Source of the DNA: Oribacterium sp. C9
Lineage (GTDB): Bacteria > Bacillota > Clostridia > Lachnospirales > Lachnospiraceae
DNA: 64,000 bases
Assembly: GCF_002007235.1 (NCBI RefSeq)
Contig: NZ_MUHW01000001.1
Coordinates: 124,001 to 188,000, forward strand
Direction of reading: 5' to 3'
Under the pieces are notes generated by a model. It made no database searches and had not been told where the DNA came from. It was given only the letters and a program-made list of their open reading frames with translations. Shown in pieces: positions 9,075 to 17,837 of this stretch. Made by a program: the position numbers and the translations under genes. Positions within the stretch are counted from its first letter, which is position 1, and every line of letters begins with the position of its first letter.

Positions 9075-11121
9075 TAATGTTTACCTTAATCAAACTGATA
9101 TGAATGTAGGCGCACCGAAGAATGAAAAGGAAGCGATGGAAAGAGAAAAGCTGGTAAAGGCAAGCTTGAGAAAGACAAAAAGTGTTTTTTACAGGTACAT
9201 GCCTCATGATATTCAGGGAACCATACTCCTGACCTTTACCATCGTTTCCTTCACACTTCTCATGATCCTCGGCATAGTACTCTATACTCTTTTTGCCCGG
9301 CGTATGAACATAAGCTCCATAGAAACTACGGAACAGCTTATGAAGCAGTCGGTGGTGAATCTCGAGGATTATCTTCTCAGTATGAGGCGAATTTCCGATG
9401 CCATGTACTATGATGTCATCAAAAATACGGATATAGCCGAGGGTTCTGTGGATAATGAGATGAATCTTATCTACGAAGCCCATAAGGATAATCTCGTGAG
9501 TTTTTCACTCTTTCTGAACGATGGAAGACTTATTTCCGCAACTCCCATAGCTACTGTCAAGGAGGATCTGGATGTCACCGATCAGGTGTGGTTCACTTCG
9601 GCTCTCGGAAAGATGGAGAACCTCCATTTTTCAACGCCGCATGTGGAAAATCTGTTTCTGGATCCAACCTACAAATACAGCTGGGTCGTATCTCTGAGTC
9701 GAGCGGTGGAGCTTACAGAGGGAAGTAACCCTAGGCTTGGAGTGCTTCTTGTAGATATGAACTATTCTACTATCAAGCAGATGATGGAGAGGATAAACAA
9801 GGATAGCGCAGGACAGTATGTTTATCTCACGGATTCCAGCGGTAATATCATCTATCATCCCAAGCAGATGCAGCTGAACTATGAGATCATCAAGGAGAAC
9901 AATATTAATGAAGCTCACTACACCGACGGACTTCATGAAGAGGTTTTTCATGGTGAGCACAGACAGGTCATAGTGGACAGCATTTCCTATACAGGCTGGA
10001 AGCTTATTGCTGTTCTTCCAGAGAGTGCGTACCAGTTAGACATTATCAATATGCGTTTTCTGGTCATACTTCTTCTTTCCTGTGCCCTTCTCATCATGAT
10101 CTTCATAAACCGTATAATTTCCAGCAGGATTTCTCTTCCCTTAAATCTTCTCAACAGATCCATCAGAAATATGGAAAATGGTGATATGTACCCGGAAGAT
10201 ATTTATGTCGGAGGAACCCAGGAGGTTGAACATCTTGGAAGGACCCTTAGACATTCCATAGAGCGTATAAACCAGCTAATGGACGATATAGTCATAAAGC
10301 AGGAGGAGAAGAGAAAATCCGAGATGGATGCCCTTCAGTCCCAGATAAATCCACACTTCCTTTATAACACTCTGGATTCCATAGTATGGATGGTAGAGGG
10401 GGGACATAACAAGGATGCTGTGTTCATGGTGACCCAGCTTGCCAGCCTTTTCCGTATAAGCTTAAGCAGTGGAAAGAATATCATTTCTCTTGAGCAGGAG
10501 TTACGCCATGCTGAGAACTACATGAATATTCAGAAGGTAAGATACAAGAATGTATTTAATGTAGTGTTCGATATCGATGATAAGATAAAGAGCTATTCTA
10601 CGATCAAGCTCATTATTCAGCCGATTCTGGAAAATGCTATCTATTACGGTGTGGGCGATATGGATCCGGATGACGGGGGTGAGATCAGAATATGTGCAAA
10701 GTTCGTACCGGCTCTTTCTGATTTTCTTACAATAAGTCATGAGAAAAGTGAAGGAAAAGCAGGTATAGAAGACGTAAGTACAGATGAAATGATTCCGGAA
10801 GGAGACATTTACATAGATGTTATAGATAACGGATATGGAATGCCTCCGGAGGTATGTGATAATCTTTTCAATGAAGAGTATGAGCCTAAGAGCAGTACAG
10901 TGAAGCATGGATCCGGAGTGGGACTTGTGAACGTCAACAACCGGATAAGACTCCGATTTGGAGAACAGTATGGTCTTACTGTTGAATCTGAGCCTGATGA
11001 AGGCACGAAGATAACCATACATATTCCGGCTATACCGTTTAATGAAGAGAATCAGAAGATCCTGGAAAGCGGACATTACAGAACTTTGAGAAAAAAAGCG
11101 GATAAGGAGGATAAAGCATGA
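9067..11121 (+). CDS. YesM-type sensor histidine kinase
   Basis: 684 residues from the ATG overlapping the regulator stop. Cytoplasmic N-terminus, membrane span about 51-75, a large extracellular Cache-like sensor region, second span about 329-350, HAMP linker, then the His_kinase domain with QINPHFLYNTL (His near 429) and an HATPase_c domain (PILENAIYYG, GYGMP, GSGVGLVNV). It would phosphorylate the regulator encoded just before it. Its ATGA stop overlaps the next gene, tying it to the TM-anchored binding protein that may present a ligand to the extracellular domain. Confidence 0.88.
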   Translation: MDDNVYLNQTDMNVGAPKNEKEAMEREKLVKASLRKTKSVFYRYMPHDIQGTILLTFTIVSFTLLMILGIVLYTLFARRMNISSIETTEQLMKQSVVNLEDYLLSMRRISDAMYYDVIKNTDIAEGSVDNEMNLIYEAHKDNLVSFSLFLNDGRLISATPIATVKEDLDVTDQVWFTSALGKMENLHFSTPHVENLFLDPTYKYSWVVSLSRAVELTEGSNPRLGVLLVDMNYSTIKQMMERINKDSAGQYVYLTDSSGNIIYHPKQMQLNYEIIKENNINEAHYTDGLHEEVFHGEHRQVIVDSISYTGWKLIAVLPESAYQLDIINMRFLVILLLSCALLIMIFINRIISSRISLPLNLLNRSIRNMENGDMYPEDIYVGGTQEVEHLGRTLRHSIERINQLMDDIVIKQEEKRKSEMDALQSQINPHFLYNTLDSIVWMVEGGHNKDAVFMVTQLASLFRISLSSGKNIISLEQELRHAENYMNIQKVRYKNVFNVVFDIDDKIKSYSTIKLIIQPILENAIYYGVGDMDPDDGGEIRICAKFVPALSDFLTISHEKSEGKAGIEDVSTDEMIPEGDIYIDVIDNGYGMPPEVCDNLFNEEYEPKSSTVKHGSGVGLVNVNNRIRLRFGEQYGLTVESEPDEGTKITIHIPAIPFNEENQKILESGHYRTLRKKADKEDKA

Positions 11122-12095
11122 ATGAAGATCATGAAATAATGCTTCCTCTGGTAATAGGCATTTTTATAGTTATCCTTTTCTGTCTGGTGATGCTTATAAA
11201 AGGTACTAATTCAGAGGTTTATAAGGTCTCTGTCATCGTAAGTAATTCTTCCTCCGGCAGATGGGTGCCCTTTAAGGCAGGACTGGAGCAGGCCGCCAAT
11301 GATAACAATATAAGACTGGATTATGTATATACTGATTACATTGACAATATCTATACCGAAGCATCCATCATTAATGACGAGATAAGCCGTGGAGCAAACG
11401 GAATCATAGCAGATTTTTGTCTGAGTGAAGGCTCGGAGGATGTTGTTGCATCCATAAGTGCAAGGGTGCCTATCATGCTTGTGGAGACAAGTGTCAATGC
11501 CGGAGCAGATATAAGAGGAAACCATGCAACGGTTATGCCGGATAATTATGCTATAGGACGAGCCATAGGAAATGAAGTGGTCATAGACTATGGTGAAGAA
11601 CTGAAAGGAATGAAGATCGGTATAATTGCAGGTAATCAGAATCAGTATGCCATGCAGGACAGGCTCAAAGGTTTTATGGATGCAACTATGAAGATAAATC
11701 CTGAAGCTGTATGGTGTATTTCCGAAAGTCGCTATACTGAAGATGAGCTTATAAAGGCCAATGAAAAGAATCCGGCAGATATAGTAGTCGGATTGGATAA
11801 TAACAGTATGGAGACGGCAGTAGACTATTTTCTGGGAAATAGAGGCGGCAAGGTAAAACTATACGGATCCGGATGCAGTAAGAAGCTTATATATTATATA
11901 GATGCAGGCGAGGTGGATTCCATGATAGTACCGGATGATTTCAGTATGGGATATCAGAGTATGTCGGATCTTGCCATAAAACTTCAGAATCGTACCTCGG
12001 CGTTGGTGGACAGAGAGGTGGGATTCAGTGTGGTCAACAGGGGTAATCTCTTTGTTGGAGATAATCAGCAGATTTTATTTCCTATAGTTCAGTGA
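11118..12095 (+). CDS. Membrane-anchored sugar-binding-protein-like sensor component
   Basis: 325 residues. The N-terminus is an uncleaved-looking membrane anchor (about residues 9-29, LVIGIFIVILFCLVMLIK) instead of a lipobox. The rest is a Peripla_BP_4 / LacI-type ligand-binding fold (VSVIVSNSSSGRWVPFKAGLEQAA near the start, YGSGCSKKLIYYIDAG late). No permease or ATPase is encoded next to it, and it overlaps the kinase gene by 4 bases. This recalls the XylFII-LytS-YesN arrangement, where a binding protein works with a sensor kinase rather than a transporter. The sensing role is inference. Confidence 0.75.
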   Translation: MNEDHEIMLPLVIGIFIVILFCLVMLIKGTNSEVYKVSVIVSNSSSGRWVPFKAGLEQAANDNNIRLDYVYTDYIDNIYTEASIINDEISRGANGIIADFCLSEGSEDVVASISARVPIMLVETSVNAGADIRGNHATVMPDNYAIGRAIGNEVVIDYGEELKGMKIGIIAGNQNQYAMQDRLKGFMDATMKINPEAVWCISESRYTEDELIKANEKNPADIVVGLDNNSMETAVDYFLGNRGGKVKLYGSGCSKKLIYYIDAGEVDSMIVPDDFSMGYQSMSDLAIKLQNRTSALVDREVGFSVVNRGNLFVGDNQQILFPIVQ

Positions 12096-12109
12096 CATGG
12101 TGAGATATT

Positions 12110-13138
12110 ATGAAGAGAACATTTCTTTGCTTTTTAATTATCGGAAGTATGGCTGCCTGTCAGGCATGCGGTGTGAATGAAATATCTGAACCGGAGTCCG
12201 GCAGGGAGATAAAGATAGGTGTCACAGTCTATGACCAGTACGATACCTTTATTTCTTCCATACTTAATGATCTTAATGAAGATGTACTGAAAGCCAGATC
12301 CGAAACAGGACGGGAAATCATTCTCGAGACATATAACTCCGCCCAGAGCCAGGCCACTCAGGATGACCAGGTGGAAGAGATGATCAAGGATGGCTGTGAT
12401 GTTATATGTGTTAATCTGGTGGATAGAACAGCACCATCAAATATCATAGATGCCGCAAGGAATGCAGACGTTCCCATAGTGTTTTTCAACAGAGAACTGG
12501 TTGATGAGGATATGCACAGATGGAATAAGCTCTATTATGTCGGAGCCGATGCTTTTTTATCAGGTAAAATGCAGGGCGAGCTGGCGGTGGATGTCATCAG
12601 GGAGAAAAATGTTGATAAAAATCATGACGGTGAGATCCAGTATGTGATGCTGGAAGGCGAGGCAGGACATCAGGACGCCATAGTACGTTCGGAGAACTGT
12701 GTAAACAGGATGCTTGAGCTTGGAGTCAGGCTTGATAAGCTTGGCTATGCCATAGCAAACTGGAACAGGGCTCAGGCTGCAACGCAGATGGAAAAGATGA
12801 TAAAAAACCAAGGTTCAGATATAGAGTTTGTATTTGCAAACAACGATGATATGGCTCTTGGAGCCATAGACGCTTACAATGCCTCAGGTATAAACCGTAG
12901 CAGCTGGCCGTATATAATAGGCATAGACGGTACAGAACCGGGACTTTCTGCGGTAAAGGACGGTACTATGGTGGCTACGGTCTATAATGATGCTCCGGGA
13001 CAGGCTGATGCTATCTTCCAGCTTGCCTACAGACTATCATGTGGAGAGAGTCTTTCCGGGCTTGAGCTTCAGGGAGATAAATATATCAGGCTTCCATATC
13101 AGAAGATAACACAGGAAAACGTCGATAAGTTCGGTTAA
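12110..13138 (+). CDS. Second MglB-like sugar-binding lipoprotein, no partner transporter
   Basis: 342 residues. Signal peptide with cysteines at 17 (MAAC) and 20 (CQAC), either possibly lipidated. Clear galactose/glucose-binding-protein features: INRE-equivalent FFNREL, calcium loop DKNHDGEIQYVMLEGE, NNDDMALGAIDAYN. It lies 14 bases after the membrane-anchored binding protein in the two-component run. It could feed MglA/MglC as an alternative receptor or be a ligand carrier for the kinase; the sequence alone does not decide. It converges on and overlaps by 4 bases the unknown gene on the other strand. Confidence 0.82.
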   Translation: MKRTFLCFLIIGSMAACQACGVNEISEPESGREIKIGVTVYDQYDTFISSILNDLNEDVLKARSETGREIILETYNSAQSQATQDDQVEEMIKDGCDVICVNLVDRTAPSNIIDAARNADVPIVFFNRELVDEDMHRWNKLYYVGADAFLSGKMQGELAVDVIREKNVDKNHDGEIQYVMLEGEAGHQDAIVRSENCVNRMLELGVRLDKLGYAIANWNRAQAATQMEKMIKNQGSDIEFVFANNDDMALGAIDAYNASGINRSSWPYIIGIDGTEPGLSAVKDGTMVATVYNDAPGQADAIFQLAYRLSCGESLSGLELQGDKYIRLPYQKITQENVDKFG

Positions 13139-13761
13139 GATTCCATCTCATTCCAGTATTTTTCACCGTTATCGATCATACTGATGTATGTTTTCTTAAG
13201 CACCTCTCTAAAAGCCTTACAATCTTCCTGATAACCGAATTTTAAAGGGATGAAAAAACTTATGTCCAGTATATCTCCGGCGATTTTTAAGGCTAGATTT
13301 TTGTCGGTCAGTTTAATGAGACCGAAGATGGTGGAATCATAGGTCTTGTCCTCAACACAGCTTCTGATCCATAATCTGGCGAAATCTTCCCATTCACTGA
13401 TAAGTATATCATCCTGTGAAAAATCAAGAATACAGAGATCCTTCAGGTAGCCGGTGACTTCTTTTTTTACACGGTCCTTATTTATGAAATTGATTCCCAA
13501 ACGGCCTGTTATAAGCATGTTCATCCATGCGGCGATGAAATTATCCTTTCTTATACCCATGAATGTTTTTTCGGGATAACGTTTCAGAAGGATCTCCAGA
13601 CGTCTTTTGTTTTGAGCTGATATCTCACTTGAATCCTGAGTGTCGGAAATGATTTTTCTTAAAATCTTTTCTCTTTCGTCTATATCTTTTATCTCATAGT
13701 AATGTAAAGGCCAGTCCTCTTCATAATTTATATGTCCTTTCCCTTCAGTGCGTAAAAGCAT
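13135..13761 (-). CDS. Protein of unknown function
   Basis: 208 residues from the ATG at 13761, which has GGAGG nine bases upstream; an in-frame TTG three codons earlier is less likely. Charged, probably cytoplasmic and mostly helical, with many Lys/Glu and Asp residues and no signal peptide or metal-binding motif I recognise. The segments RYPEKTFMGIRKDNFIAAW and SEWEDFARLWIRSCVED look like packed amphipathic helices. It is transcribed toward the binding-protein gene, so no operon partner is visible. Function cannot be assigned. Confidence 0.7.
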   Translation of the reverse strand: MLLRTEGKGHINYEEDWPLHYYEIKDIDEREKILRKIISDTQDSSEISAQNKRRLEILLKRYPEKTFMGIRKDNFIAAWMNMLITGRLGINFINKDRVKKEVTGYLKDLCILDFSQDDILISEWEDFARLWIRSCVEDKTYDSTIFGLIKLTDKNLALKIAGDILDISFFIPLKFGYQEDCKAFREVLKKTYISMIDNGEKYWNEMES

Positions 13762-13869
13762 GATAAACAATCCTCCGTAAAAGAAATATATGGAAGCGAG
13801 CCATATTCAGAAACAAAATTAATTCTATCATACAGAAAGAAAAAATATAAATCATAAGAAGAAACTTGC

Positions 13870-13898
13870 TTGACATAAATTGGCGGTGATGTTATCAT
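13870..13898 (+). promoter_or_regulatory. Promoter of the BCCT transporter gene
   Basis: TTGACA at 13870-13875, 17 bases, TATCAT at 13893-13898. An AAAAGGAGAAAG ribosome site follows before the ATG at 13927. Confidence 0.75.
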
Positions 13899-13926
13899 GT
13901 TCAAAATTTAAAAGGAGAAAGAAAAA

Positions 13927-15585
13927 ATGAACAAGAAATCCTTTGGAAACGAATCTAGAATCGACTGGATGATAACATTGGTTCCATTTATGATGATAGT
14001 ATTCTTATGTGTACTGTTTTTTGTTTTTCCGGATGATTCCAATGTGGTGTTGAACAGCATCAGAGATTTTCTCGGAGACAGCTTCGGAGTTTATTATCTT
14101 CTCATAGGACTGGGAACAGCCATAGTCTCCATATATATTTCCTGTTCAAAGTATGGAAGTATAGTCCTTGGAGAGCAGGATGAAAAACCTAAGTACAGTT
14201 TCTTTGTCTGGGGATCCATGATGTTCACCTGTGGACTGGCGGCAGATATACTGTTCTATTCCTTATGTGAATGGATACTGTACTGGGAGGATCCTCATAC
14301 AGCAGAGCTTGGAGATCTCATGGACTGGTCCTCCACATTCACGCTGTTTCACTGGGGACCCATACCATGGGGCTTCTATCTGGTACTGGCTGTGGCATTT
14401 GGATTTATGCTGCATGTAAGAAAGCGTAAGCGTCAGAAGTATTCAGAGGCATGCAGACCGCTGCTTGGAAAGTACACAGACCTTCTTCCGGGTAAGCTTA
14501 TAGATCTTCTTGCAGTATTTGCTCTACTTGCGGGAACGGCAACTACATTCTCAGTAGCTACTCCTCTCCTCAGTCAGGCGATAAAATCTCTTGTAGGCGT
14601 TGACATTTCCGACAGGACCATAACCATAGCCATACTTGTTATCACCTGTGTTATATATACATATTCCGTAATGAAGGGAATGATAGGAGTTTCGATACTT
14701 GCCAATGTCTGCACCTATCTTTTCTATGGTCTTCTCTTTTATGTGCTTCTCTTCGGAGGACAGTGTAAATTCATAATAGAATGCGGTTTATCGGCTATGG
14801 GAAGACTTGCCCAGAATTTCATAGGGCTTTCAACATATACAGATCCAACGAGATCAACCGGCTTCGCACAGAACTGGACCATTTTCTATTGGGCCTACTG
14901 GATGGTATGGTGTGTTGCAGCACCTTTCTTTATAGGAAGTATATCAAGAGGAAGAACAGTAAGGCAGACTATCCTCGGTGGATATGTTTTCGGAATGGGA
15001 AGCACCTTTGTGAGCTTTATAGTACTGGGTAATTATGGTCTGGGACTTCACATGTCGGGACGGTTCGATGTTGTGTCTTTTTATGAAAAGACCGGAGATC
15101 TCTATGTGACCATAATTGAGATAATCAATCAGCTTCCCCTTGCACCGCTTGTAATGGCGGCTCTAATCATAGCCATGATAGCCTTTTACGCAACCTCCTT
15201 TGATTCCATCACGCTTGTCGCGGCTCAGTACAGCTATAAGGATCTCAAGGAGGATGAAGAACCTGATAGTAAGATAAAGGCATTCTGGTCAGTGCTTCTC
15301 ATACTTCTCCCTATAGCACTGGTATTTTCTGACAGCTCCATGTCCAATATCCAGTCGGTAAGCATAATCGCAGCCTTTCCTATAGGACTGGTTATAATGC
15401 TTATAACGGCAGCATTTGTAAAGGATGCAGACATGTTCCTGAAGGAAATAAGGCAGGAGGAAACTGAAAACATTAAGATCATACAGGCTCATAAGCCTGT
15501 GAAGGTAAAAGACGAGGATGAGCTCTCAGATGATAAAATAGAGGAAATCATCGAGAATTGGGAGTACATGTATGGAGATAGATGA
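13927..15585 (+). CDS. BCCT family transporter, divergent member
   Basis: 552 residues with about 12 membrane spans and an acidic cytoplasmic C-terminal tail. The BCCT signature of the eighth span is recognisable as WTIFYWAYWMVW followed by SISRGRT, and FYATSFDSITLV matches the conserved region of a later span. The family imports or exchanges betaine, carnitine or choline. The usual glycine-rich stretch of the third span (GMGIG...FWGVAEP) is here replaced by GLAADILFYSLCEW, so substrate and coupling ion may be unusual. Own promoter, and a terminator before the yesL-like gene. Family sure, substrate unknown. Confidence 0.85.
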   Translation: MNKKSFGNESRIDWMITLVPFMMIVFLCVLFFVFPDDSNVVLNSIRDFLGDSFGVYYLLIGLGTAIVSIYISCSKYGSIVLGEQDEKPKYSFFVWGSMMFTCGLAADILFYSLCEWILYWEDPHTAELGDLMDWSSTFTLFHWGPIPWGFYLVLAVAFGFMLHVRKRKRQKYSEACRPLLGKYTDLLPGKLIDLLAVFALLAGTATTFSVATPLLSQAIKSLVGVDISDRTITIAILVITCVIYTYSVMKGMIGVSILANVCTYLFYGLLFYVLLFGGQCKFIIECGLSAMGRLAQNFIGLSTYTDPTRSTGFAQNWTIFYWAYWMVWCVAAPFFIGSISRGRTVRQTILGGYVFGMGSTFVSFIVLGNYGLGLHMSGRFDVVSFYEKTGDLYVTIIEIINQLPLAPLVMAALIIAMIAFYATSFDSITLVAAQYSYKDLKEDEEPDSKIKAFWSVLLILLPIALVFSDSSMSNIQSVSIIAAFPIGLVIMLITAAFVKDADMFLKEIRQEETENIKIIQAHKPVKVKDEDELSDDKIEEIIENWEYMYGDR

Positions 15586-15598
15586 TGATTTGTGATAG

Positions 15599-15637
15599 AA
15601 TGCTCATGCTGCTTTAAAGGCAGCATGAGCATTTTTA
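15599..15637 (+). terminator. Terminator after the BCCT gene
   Basis: Inverted repeat ATGCTCATGCTGC / GCAGCATGAGCAT with a TTTAAAG loop, followed by five T. Confidence 0.88.
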
Positions 15638-15660
15638 TATATTTAACGGGAGAAAGACAT

Positions 15661-16425
15661 ATGCTTCAGGGCTTTTTTAATTATGATAATCCGATATGGC
15701 GTTTCGTAGGAAGATTAGGAGATATGATGGTACTAAATGTACTTTGGATATTATGCTCCCTGCCTGTGTTTACTATAGGAGCTTCTACGACAGCTCTGTA
15801 CTACTGTACCCTCAAGATAGTAAGAAATGAGGATTACGGCAATATAAAGATGTTCTTTAAGTCCTTCAGTCAGAATTTTAAGCAGGCCACCATTATCTGG
15901 CTCCCTATGCTCTTTATAGGAGGTGTTCTTGTTTTTGACTTCAATTTCTTCGGAAAAGTCATGGCGGATACCGGGGTCATGAGGATCATATGCCAGGCAG
16001 TGACCATGGCCATAATGGTGATCTGGATCTTTGAGTTTCTTTATGTGTGGCCGGTGCTCAGCAGATTTGACAATACCATAAAGAACACAGTGACCAATGC
16101 TGCATTCATGTCCATAAAATATCTGGGCTCTACACTTTCCATGATCATAAGTGATGTGATAGTTGTGGGTATAGCGTATGTGTGCCTCTTTTATGTGGGA
16201 TGGATCACAGCGGTTATGGTGCTTATGGGATTTCCGCTTCTTGCGTGGATAAATTCCACCATGTTAGAGCACATTTTTGAAAAGTACATGCCAAAGGAAG
16301 ATGAAAGCCATAACGAGCTTAATCCCATACTTCAGGATATAAATATAGATGGAACATTGAAGGATGGAGCTTCACAGGAAACGGAGAGTGCGTTGGAAGG
16401 ACTGAAAAGAGAAGAAGAGGTCTGA
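15661..16425 (+). CDS. YesL/DUF624 family membrane protein
   Basis: 254 residues from the ATG after GGGAGAAAGACAT; this start gives the family-typical opening FFNYDNPIWRFVGRLGDM and SLPVFTIGASTTALYY. An upstream in-frame extension would run into the BCCT terminator. About five membrane spans and a charged cytoplasmic tail. YesL proteins usually occur beside YesMN two-component systems and carbohydrate ABC genes; their biochemical role is not established. The spacing after a terminator suggests expression by readthrough or from a weak promoter. Confidence 0.82.
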   Translation: MLQGFFNYDNPIWRFVGRLGDMMVLNVLWILCSLPVFTIGASTTALYYCTLKIVRNEDYGNIKMFFKSFSQNFKQATIIWLPMLFIGGVLVFDFNFFGKVMADTGVMRIICQAVTMAIMVIWIFEFLYVWPVLSRFDNTIKNTVTNAAFMSIKYLGSTLSMIISDVIVVGIAYVCLFYVGWITAVMVLMGFPLLAWINSTMLEHIFEKYMPKEDESHNELNPILQDINIDGTLKDGASQETESALEGLKREEEV

Positions 16426-16464
16426 TAAAATATCATAAAATGACTTAAAAGTCATAGTTTGATC

Positions 16465-16567
16465 GTTCATATGACGTTCATAATTGTTTACAAATTGTTC
16501 AAAAGGAAAACATAGTTTGTTCACCGTTGACTTTTATAGTATAAGCATGATAACAAAAACGTTATCA
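16465..16567 (+). promoter_or_regulatory. Orphan promoter with phased repeats and operator palindrome
   Basis: GTTCAT-like units start at 16465, 16476, 16486, 16497 and 16519, that is, about every 11 bases, as in PhoB/PhoP-type response-regulator boxes. A promoter-like TTGACT (16527-16532) and TATAGTATAAG (16535-16545) follow. Then TGATAAC-N6-GTTATCA (16548-16567) is a perfect inverted repeat at the probable transcription start. No open reading frame on this strand follows. The repeats and palindrome are seen; regulators are inferred. Confidence 0.45.
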
Positions 16568-16683
16568 ATAGTTAATAAGATTTTTTTCATAATACTCGGG
16601 CAGGGACCATTGGTCACCTGCCCTCCTCCCTTTTATGGGGAAAATTGGGCTCCCTCCGGCTGATCCGGAGAGAGCCCTTTCAT
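16552..16683 (+). ncRNA. Candidate small RNA with C-rich anti-Shine-Dalgarno stretch
   Basis: Downstream of the orphan promoter lies a strong hairpin (16598-16623, arms GGGCAGG and CCTGCCC, inner GACC/GGTC) and then the unpaired pyrimidine run TCCTCCCTTTT (16624-16634). A second hairpin at 16647-16677 follows. C-rich single-stranded motifs of this kind let Gram-positive small RNAs mask AGGAGG ribosome sites. No coding frame is present. Boundaries are approximate and expression is unproven. Confidence 0.3.
16647..16677 (-). terminator. Terminator of the AraC gene, possibly bidirectional
   Basis: Arms GGGCTC-CTCCGG and CCGGAG-GAGCCC with a five-base loop. On the - strand it is followed by AATTTT just after the AraC stop; on the + strand by TTTCATTT. 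Confidence 0.75.
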
Positions 16684-16694
16684 TTAGTATAAAG

Positions 16695-17624
16695 TTATTC
16701 CTGACTCAGCATATCCTGTATGCTGGTATCGCTGGGTATGGATGCGAGAGGTGCGTCCTCTGTATCCATACTGTCATCAGCCCCCGAGTTCTTATCCTTT
16801 TTTCGATAATCTCTTGGAGACATGCCGTAAGCCTTGTGAAAGGCATCTTTAAAGTAGTTTGAGTCGCTGAAGCCGTTATTGAGCGCCACCTCTGTGACAG
16901 TGTGATCGGTATGGGCAAGTTCTATGGCAGCCTTGTTAAGGCGCACGTAAGTGAGATACTCGTGGACGCCGATTCCTGTATCTTCCTTGAACTTTCTCGA
17001 CAGATAATTAGGACTGAAGCCGCTGGCATCGGCGATGTCGGACAGAGATATACGCTGGTTGTAATTTCTGTTTATAAAGGTTGCTGCCAGATTTACCTGA
17101 CGGTTTGTGGTATGAAGCTCATCCATAAGAGTTGTGTCGATACCTGTTGAAAAACGGTTTATTATGACAATGAGCTGAACGAGACAAAGTGAAAGCATGG
17201 TTGGGCTTATCTTTGTATCATTAAATCTCTGTTCCGCCTCCATATTACGGATAAGCTGCTCAACGTGTACCTGATACATGGGCGGGATCTGAAGTATAAG
17301 CTTATGCTTCCCGTTCTTCAGCATATCACTTATGAAAGTGAGGTTCGTGAAGTTGATATCAAGTTCTCTGAAGAGGATGCTGGTACGCACAGATTGTTGT
17401 CTTGAGGTATAATGTATCAGATGAGGCGTATTGGGCGGTATGATTATAACGCTTCCAGGAACAAGATTATAGGAGTGGGATTTCATTATAAAGGTACAGC
17501 TTCCCTTACTTAAATAAAACAGCTCATAATGATTATGAACATGCGGTTCGATCATCTTGTAATCGGAGCTTCTGTTTTTGGTATCAACAAAGATTCTGCT
17601 TATGGAGTAACCTATGATTGGCAT
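16695..17624 (-). CDS. AraC family transcriptional regulator with cupin sensor domain
   Basis: 309 residues. N-terminal cupin-like ligand domain (EPHVHNHYELFYLSKG, PGSVIIIPPNTPHLIHY) and C-terminal double helix-turn-helix at about residues 180-280 (ISLSDIADASGFSPNYLSRK; VALNNGFSDSNYFKDAFHKA). AGAGG lies eight bases before the ATG. Regulators of this layout usually sense a sugar and activate nearby uptake or hydrolase genes. It faces the sugar-binding-lipoprotein and chemoreceptor operon at 18095, a plausible target. A Ser/Asp-rich tail of about 30 residues follows the DNA-binding domain. Confidence 0.87.
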   Translation of the reverse strand: MPIIGYSISRIFVDTKNRSSDYKMIEPHVHNHYELFYLSKGSCTFIMKSHSYNLVPGSVIIIPPNTPHLIHYTSRQQSVRTSILFRELDINFTNLTFISDMLKNGKHKLILQIPPMYQVHVEQLIRNMEAEQRFNDTKISPTMLSLCLVQLIVIINRFSTGIDTTLMDELHTTNRQVNLAATFINRNYNQRISLSDIADASGFSPNYLSRKFKEDTGIGVHEYLTYVRLNKAAIELAHTDHTVTEVALNNGFSDSNYFKDAFHKAYGMSPRDYRKKDKNSGADDSMDTEDAPLASIPSDTSIQDMLSQE

Positions 17625-17837
17625 AATAAAACCTCTTAAAAAATATAAAATGAGCTGATAATCCGTAAAATAAAAGTGAAAAAAGAAAAAATCAGCGAAA
17701 AAATTAAAAACAACTATTAAATGAATAAATATTCAGTACTTTTATAGTTTTACAACAAAAAACATATAGAATCAAATGCTAATTTATCTTATTGTAATAT
17801 AGGACTTCAAAGAGTCTAACTATTCTATACTCTATAC

